Shown here one piece after another: positions 13,563-16,125 of a stretch of DNA of 16,125 bases (the first letter of the stretch is position 1; the number at the start of each line of letters is the position of its first letter). A program made the translations under genes and the position numbers. The stretch covers positions 1 through 16,125 of the forward strand of contig URQB01000029.1 in NCBI GenBank assembly GCA_900549825.1. Direction: 5' to 3'. Origin of the DNA: an uncultured Oscillospiraceae bacterium. GTDB taxonomy: Bacteria > Bacillota > Clostridia > Oscillospirales > Acutalibacteraceae. The notes beneath the pieces are model-generated. The model was not told the DNA's origin. It did no database searches and worked only from the letters and a program-made list of their open reading frames with translations.

Positions 13563-15067
13563 ATCGGAAGCTGCGGGATAAAATCAAAGAATCTCTGCAG
13601 GCGGTGGTGCCGATTACAGCCATCGTTCTGCTCCTGTGCGTCACGATTGCGCCGATGCCGCCGGATACGCTCCTGCTTTTTTTGACCGGTGCCGGGCTCC
13701 TGATTCTGGGCATGGGCTTTTTTACGCTTGGCGCGGATCTGGCGATGATCCCGATCGGCGAGCATTTGGGCACACGCTTGGCGAAGGTGAAAAAGACTGC
13801 GTTGATTGCGTTGGCCTGTTTTGCAATCGGCGCAATTATCACCGTGGCAGAGCCGGATTTGCAGGTGCTTGCCCAGCAAACGCCCGGCGTGCCTGATTTA
13901 ACGCTGGTACTGACCGTTGCGGCCGGCGTCGGCCTCTTTCTGGTGGCTGCGTTTTTACGAATGGTGTGCAGGATACGCCTGTCCATTCTGCTGATGATCG
14001 GCTATGCGGCCGTTTTTCTGCTCTCCATTTTTGTGCCGAATGAATTTGTTGCCGTGGCGTTCGATGCAGGAGGTGTGACGACCGGCCCGATCACGGTGCC
14101 GTTTATCATGGCGTTCGGAATCGGGCTTGCCGCGCTGCGCAACGACGGAGATGCGGAAAGCGACAGCTTCGGCATGGTGGCGCTGTGCTCGATCGGCCCG
14201 ATTTTATCGGTTCTGCTGCTGGGGATCGTTTATGAGCCCTCGCAGGCGGAATATGCGGAGATTACAGTGCCGGCCATCAGCACAACCCGCGATTTGGGAT
14301 TGGAGTTTGGCCGTGCGTTTCCGGCTTATGCAAAAGAAGTGCTTTTGGCGCTCCTGCCGATTCTGGTCTTCTTTTTTATCTTTCAGGTTGCGTTTTTAAA
14401 GCTGCGCAAAAAGCAGCTTGTCAAGGTGCTTGTCGGCATCCTTTATACCTTCCTTGGCCTCCTCCTGTTTTTAACAGGGGTCAACGTTGGCTTCATGCCG
14501 GTTGGCAGCTATTTGGGCCGGGAGCTCGCTTCACTTTCCTATCGCTGGGTTTTGGTGCCGCTTGGTATGATTATCGGCTTCTTTCTTGTAAAAGCGGAGC
14601 CTGCGGTTCTGGTGCTCAATAAACAGGTGGAGGTGATTTCGGGCGGCGCAATCTCGCAAAAGACCATGATGAACGGCCTCTCTGTGGGCATGGCGCTGTC
14701 GGTGGGGCTATCCATGATCCGGGTTCTGACGGGGGTTTCGATCTACTGGTTTTTGGTGCCCGGTTATGTCTGCGCTCTGCTTTTATCCCTTGTCGTGCCG
14801 AAGATGTTCACGGCGATCGCCTTTGATTCCGGCGGTGTTGCATCCGGCCCGATGACGGCCACATTCCTCCTGCCCTTTGCTATGGGCGCATGCGGTGCTT
14901 TGAGTGGCAATATTCTGATGGATGCTTTTGGGATTGTTGCGATGGTTGCAATGACGCCCCTGGTGGTGATTCAGGGCATCGGCCTTGTATATCGCATCAA
15001 AACGCGGCGCCATAAGCCAGAGCCAGCGGCGGCTCAAAATGAAATTATCGAGTATGAGGAGGTTTAA
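13559..15067 (+). CDS. DUF1538 family membrane protein, internally duplicated
   Basis: This 502-residue polytopic inner-membrane protein of the DUF1538 family is a putative carrier or channel of unknown substrate. Two halves repeat the same pattern. AFDAGGVTTGP (167-177) matches AFDSGGVASGP (421-431). GADLAMIPIGEHLG (58-71) matches NVGFMPVGSYLG (309-320). AEPDLQVLAQQ (97-107) matches AEPAVLVLNKQ (346-356). The repeated AFD[AS]GG segments, with glycine/threonine/serine in a hydrophobic setting, look like pore or ion-site loops; this is inference. The C-terminal tail is charged and cytoplasmic in character. The start follows GGAAGG by 9 bases and overlaps a micro-frame stop. Four bases after its stop comes the PII-like gene. 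No biochemical role of this family is known to me. Confidence 0.88.
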   Translation: MNRKLRDKIKESLQAVVPITAIVLLLCVTIAPMPPDTLLLFLTGAGLLILGMGFFTLGADLAMIPIGEHLGTRLAKVKKTALIALACFAIGAIITVAEPDLQVLAQQTPGVPDLTLVLTVAAGVGLFLVAAFLRMVCRIRLSILLMIGYAAVFLLSIFVPNEFVAVAFDAGGVTTGPITVPFIMAFGIGLAALRNDGDAESDSFGMVALCSIGPILSVLLLGIVYEPSQAEYAEITVPAISTTRDLGLEFGRAFPAYAKEVLLALLPILVFFFIFQVAFLKLRKKQLVKVLVGILYTFLGLLLFLTGVNVGFMPVGSYLGRELASLSYRWVLVPLGMIIGFFLVKAEPAVLVLNKQVEVISGGAISQKTMMNGLSVGMALSVGLSMIRVLTGVSIYWFLVPGYVCALLLSLVVPKMFTAIAFDSGGVASGPMTATFLLPFAMGACGALSGNILMDAFGIVAMVAMTPLVVIQGIGLVYRIKTRRHKPEPAAAQNEIIEYEEV

Positions 15068-15071
15068 AGCG

Positions 15072-15758
15072 ATGCGTGCGTTTCCTCTACAGGTGCTGAT
15101 TACGGTTGTGGATCGTGGCAAAGGGGTCAGAATGGCCAGGCTTTATCAACAGGCGGGGGTTGAAACACAGCTAGTGTGCTTGGGGACCGGTACGGCAAAA
15201 TCGGAGATTGTTGAATATTTGGGCTTAGGGGAGCTGGAAAAGGATATCCTCTTCAGCGTAGCTCCCCGATGCGTGATCAGGAGCGGACTGGAGAGACTTC
15301 AGAGTGACCTGCCGTTTTCAAAACCGGGCGGCGGAATTGCATGCGGCGTAACGTTTGCAAGCGTCAGTATGGCAGCGCTGCGGCAGATTCAAATGGATGC
15401 CACGATTATTGAGACAGAAGAGGTGGAAAAGATGGATCAAAAACGTACGCACGACATGATTGTCTGTATAACGGACCGCGGACAAACGGAATTGGTCATG
15501 GATGCTGCTCGCCGGGCCGGTGCCAGCGGTGGGACCGTAATCCATGCACGGGGCTTTAATACCAAGGAAGAGGAGAATTTCCTGCATCTGCTGATCCGGC
15601 CGGAAAAAGAGCTGGTGATGATTATTGTCCCATTGGAGCGCCGGCGTACCGTGATGCAGGCGGTCTGTGACGAGCTGGAGCACAAAACGGGAGATCCCGG
15701 CCTTTTGTTTTCCTTGCCCGTAGAAGATGTGATGGGCCTGCACCGTTCTGCAGATTGA
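15072..15758 (+). CDS. Tandem PII-like nitrogen-regulator-family protein
   Basis: This soluble protein of 228 residues has two PII-like ferredoxin-fold domains. Domain 1 (about 5-115) begins QVLITVVDRGKGVRMARLYQQAG, and domain 2 (about 127-225) begins HDMIVCITDRGQTELVMDAARRAG. Domain 2 continues GGTVIHARGFNTKEEENF, the region of the PII T-loop, and ELVMIIVPLERRRTVMQAV. PII proteins sense adenine nucleotides and often bind membrane transporters. The GxGxQ-type T-loop and uridylylation tyrosine of classical GlnB are not evident, so this is a PII-like member. The start at 15072 is set by GAGGAGG 9 bases upstream; the longer frame to 14985 lies within the DUF1538 gene. The 4-base spacing from DUF1538 points to a carrier with its own regulator. 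Confidence 0.85.
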   Translation: MRAFPLQVLITVVDRGKGVRMARLYQQAGVETQLVCLGTGTAKSEIVEYLGLGELEKDILFSVAPRCVIRSGLERLQSDLPFSKPGGGIACGVTFASVSMAALRQIQMDATIIETEEVEKMDQKRTHDMIVCITDRGQTELVMDAARRAGASGGTVIHARGFNTKEEENFLHLLIRPEKELVMIIVPLERRRTVMQAVCDELEHKTGDPGLLFSLPVEDVMGLHRSAD

Positions 15759-15948
15759 AACAGCATATTCACATTGTTTTTTCATATTCTTCGAAAACCT
15801 GTCACAGAAACGACATATTTAGAAGGTATCATAATTTCGTAAACAAAAGGAAGCCATTGAAAATAGACAGATGCATACGTTTTCTCCTTTTCTCTTCCGT
15901 CCCGTTCGGAGGAAGCTATATTCCGACGAGGACGGTGCGCTTACAATC

Positions 15949-15992
15949 CCCTCTTCGGAGGGTTCTTCCTATCATTTTTTCTTCTTTTTTTC
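15949..15992 (+). terminator. UUCG-capped hairpin followed by T/C tract
   Basis: CCCTC (15949-15953), loop TTCG and GAGGG (15958-15962) form a very stable C(UUCG)G hairpin. A pyrimidine tract with runs of six and seven T follows. It may end the PII-gene transcript or act as an attenuator for the next gene. The stem is only 5 bp and the first long T run starts about 12 bases later. Confidence 0.4.
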
Positions 15993-16012
15993 CTTTCTTT
16001 TCCCTCATTTTT

Positions 16013-16052
16013 GAGAAAGGGCGCGGCTGATAAAGCTGCGCTCTTTCTCTAT
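16013..16052 (+). terminator. Long hairpin before the next gene
   Basis: GAGAAAGGGCGCGGCT (16013-16028) pairs with AGCTGCGCTCTTTCTC (16034-16049) over 16 bp with two G-T pairs and the loop GATAA. The following TATTTGG has few T residues, so termination would be weak, and a structural leader role is as likely. Confidence 0.4.
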
Positions 16053-16116
16053 TTGGCGTTGATTCGTTAGAAACGCGCGGAGGGGTGTAGAAGTAAGGAG
16101 AAAAAGGGAGAAAAAG

Positions 16117-16125
16117 ATGTTGACA
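16117..16125 (+). CDS. Probable start of next gene (truncated by window)
   Basis: ATG at 16117 opens the frame Met-Leu-Thr and runs off the window. GGGAG at 16106-16110 is 6 bases upstream, in a purine-rich run typical of ribosome binding sites. Nothing can be said of the product. The final TTGACA could instead be a -35 box. Confidence 0.35.

Larger units (their letters stand above)
15759..16116 (+). other. Non-coding stretch, possible structured leader
   Basis: This region of about 358 bp has no convincing gene. It contains CCGTCC (15897-15902) pairing with GGACGG (15930-15935) around an inner GGAA/TTCC pairing, a UUCG-capped hairpin at 15949-15962, a C/T-only-like tract at about 15963-16012, and a long hairpin at 16013-16049. 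I checked by eye for T-box, TPP, SAM, lysine, cobalamin and c-di-GMP core motifs and found none. No clear promoter or PII-gene terminator was found. Confidence 0.4.

Noticed and set aside
15759..15785. Terminator directly after the PII-like gene
   Set aside because: Only AAACA/TGTTT (5 AT-rich pairs) can form before the T run; too weak to call.

Overview
The window looks like chromosomal DNA from an anaerobic, probably gut-associated Clostridia-type Firmicute of moderately high GC. This is inferred from strong AGGAGG-type ribosome binding sites, short hairpin terminators, and gene families common in that group: an AraC regulator with a Lachnospiraceae/Ruminococcaceae-style N-terminal domain, GH4, two-subunit aconitase X, and DUF1538 with a PII-like partner. 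I saw no tRNA, rRNA, CRISPR array, insertion sequence or phage gene.

Layout, left to right. (1) 1-213: an open frame running in from the left edge and a hairpin, convergent with the next block. (2) 214-3434: an aminoglycoside-phosphotransferase-like kinase and a MATE efflux pump form a translationally coupled minus-strand pair. They are divergent from an AraC-family regulator, and the shared intergenic region carries three copies of an 8-bp motif. This looks like a self-contained resistance or detoxification module. (3) 3509-5626 (minus): an atypical SDR/NAD-epimerase-like protein is followed by a D-2-hydroxyacid dehydrogenase. (4) 6015-8344 (plus): a GH4 glycosidase overlaps a PfkB sugar kinase, driven by a near-consensus promoter. 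This pair probably handles a phosphorylated glycoside and its released sugar. (5) 8628-13356: a TetR-family regulator is divergent from a three-gene operon encoding a large 2-enoate-reductase-like flavoprotein and the two subunits of aconitase X. A perfect 7-3-7 palindrome sits on the predicted transcription start of the operon. (6) 13559-15758: a DUF1538 membrane protein with an internal duplication is followed by a protein with two PII-like domains, from their own promoter. (7) 15759-16125: a 358-bp non-coding stretch with several hairpins, then the probable first codons of the next gene.

The most interesting part is block 5 and possibly block 6. An aconitase X dehydratase next to a C=C-reducing flavoenzyme suggests a 'dehydrate, then reduce' route for an unknown hydroxy acid. 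Known bacterial aconitase X acts on cis-3-hydroxy-L-proline, but the usual proline-pathway partners are absent here. The duplicated DUF1538 protein with its duplicated PII-like partner resembles, in layout, a membrane carrier with a dedicated PII regulator, as in AmtB-GlnK, but in an unrelated carrier family. All functions are read from sequence by eye; no database search was run.
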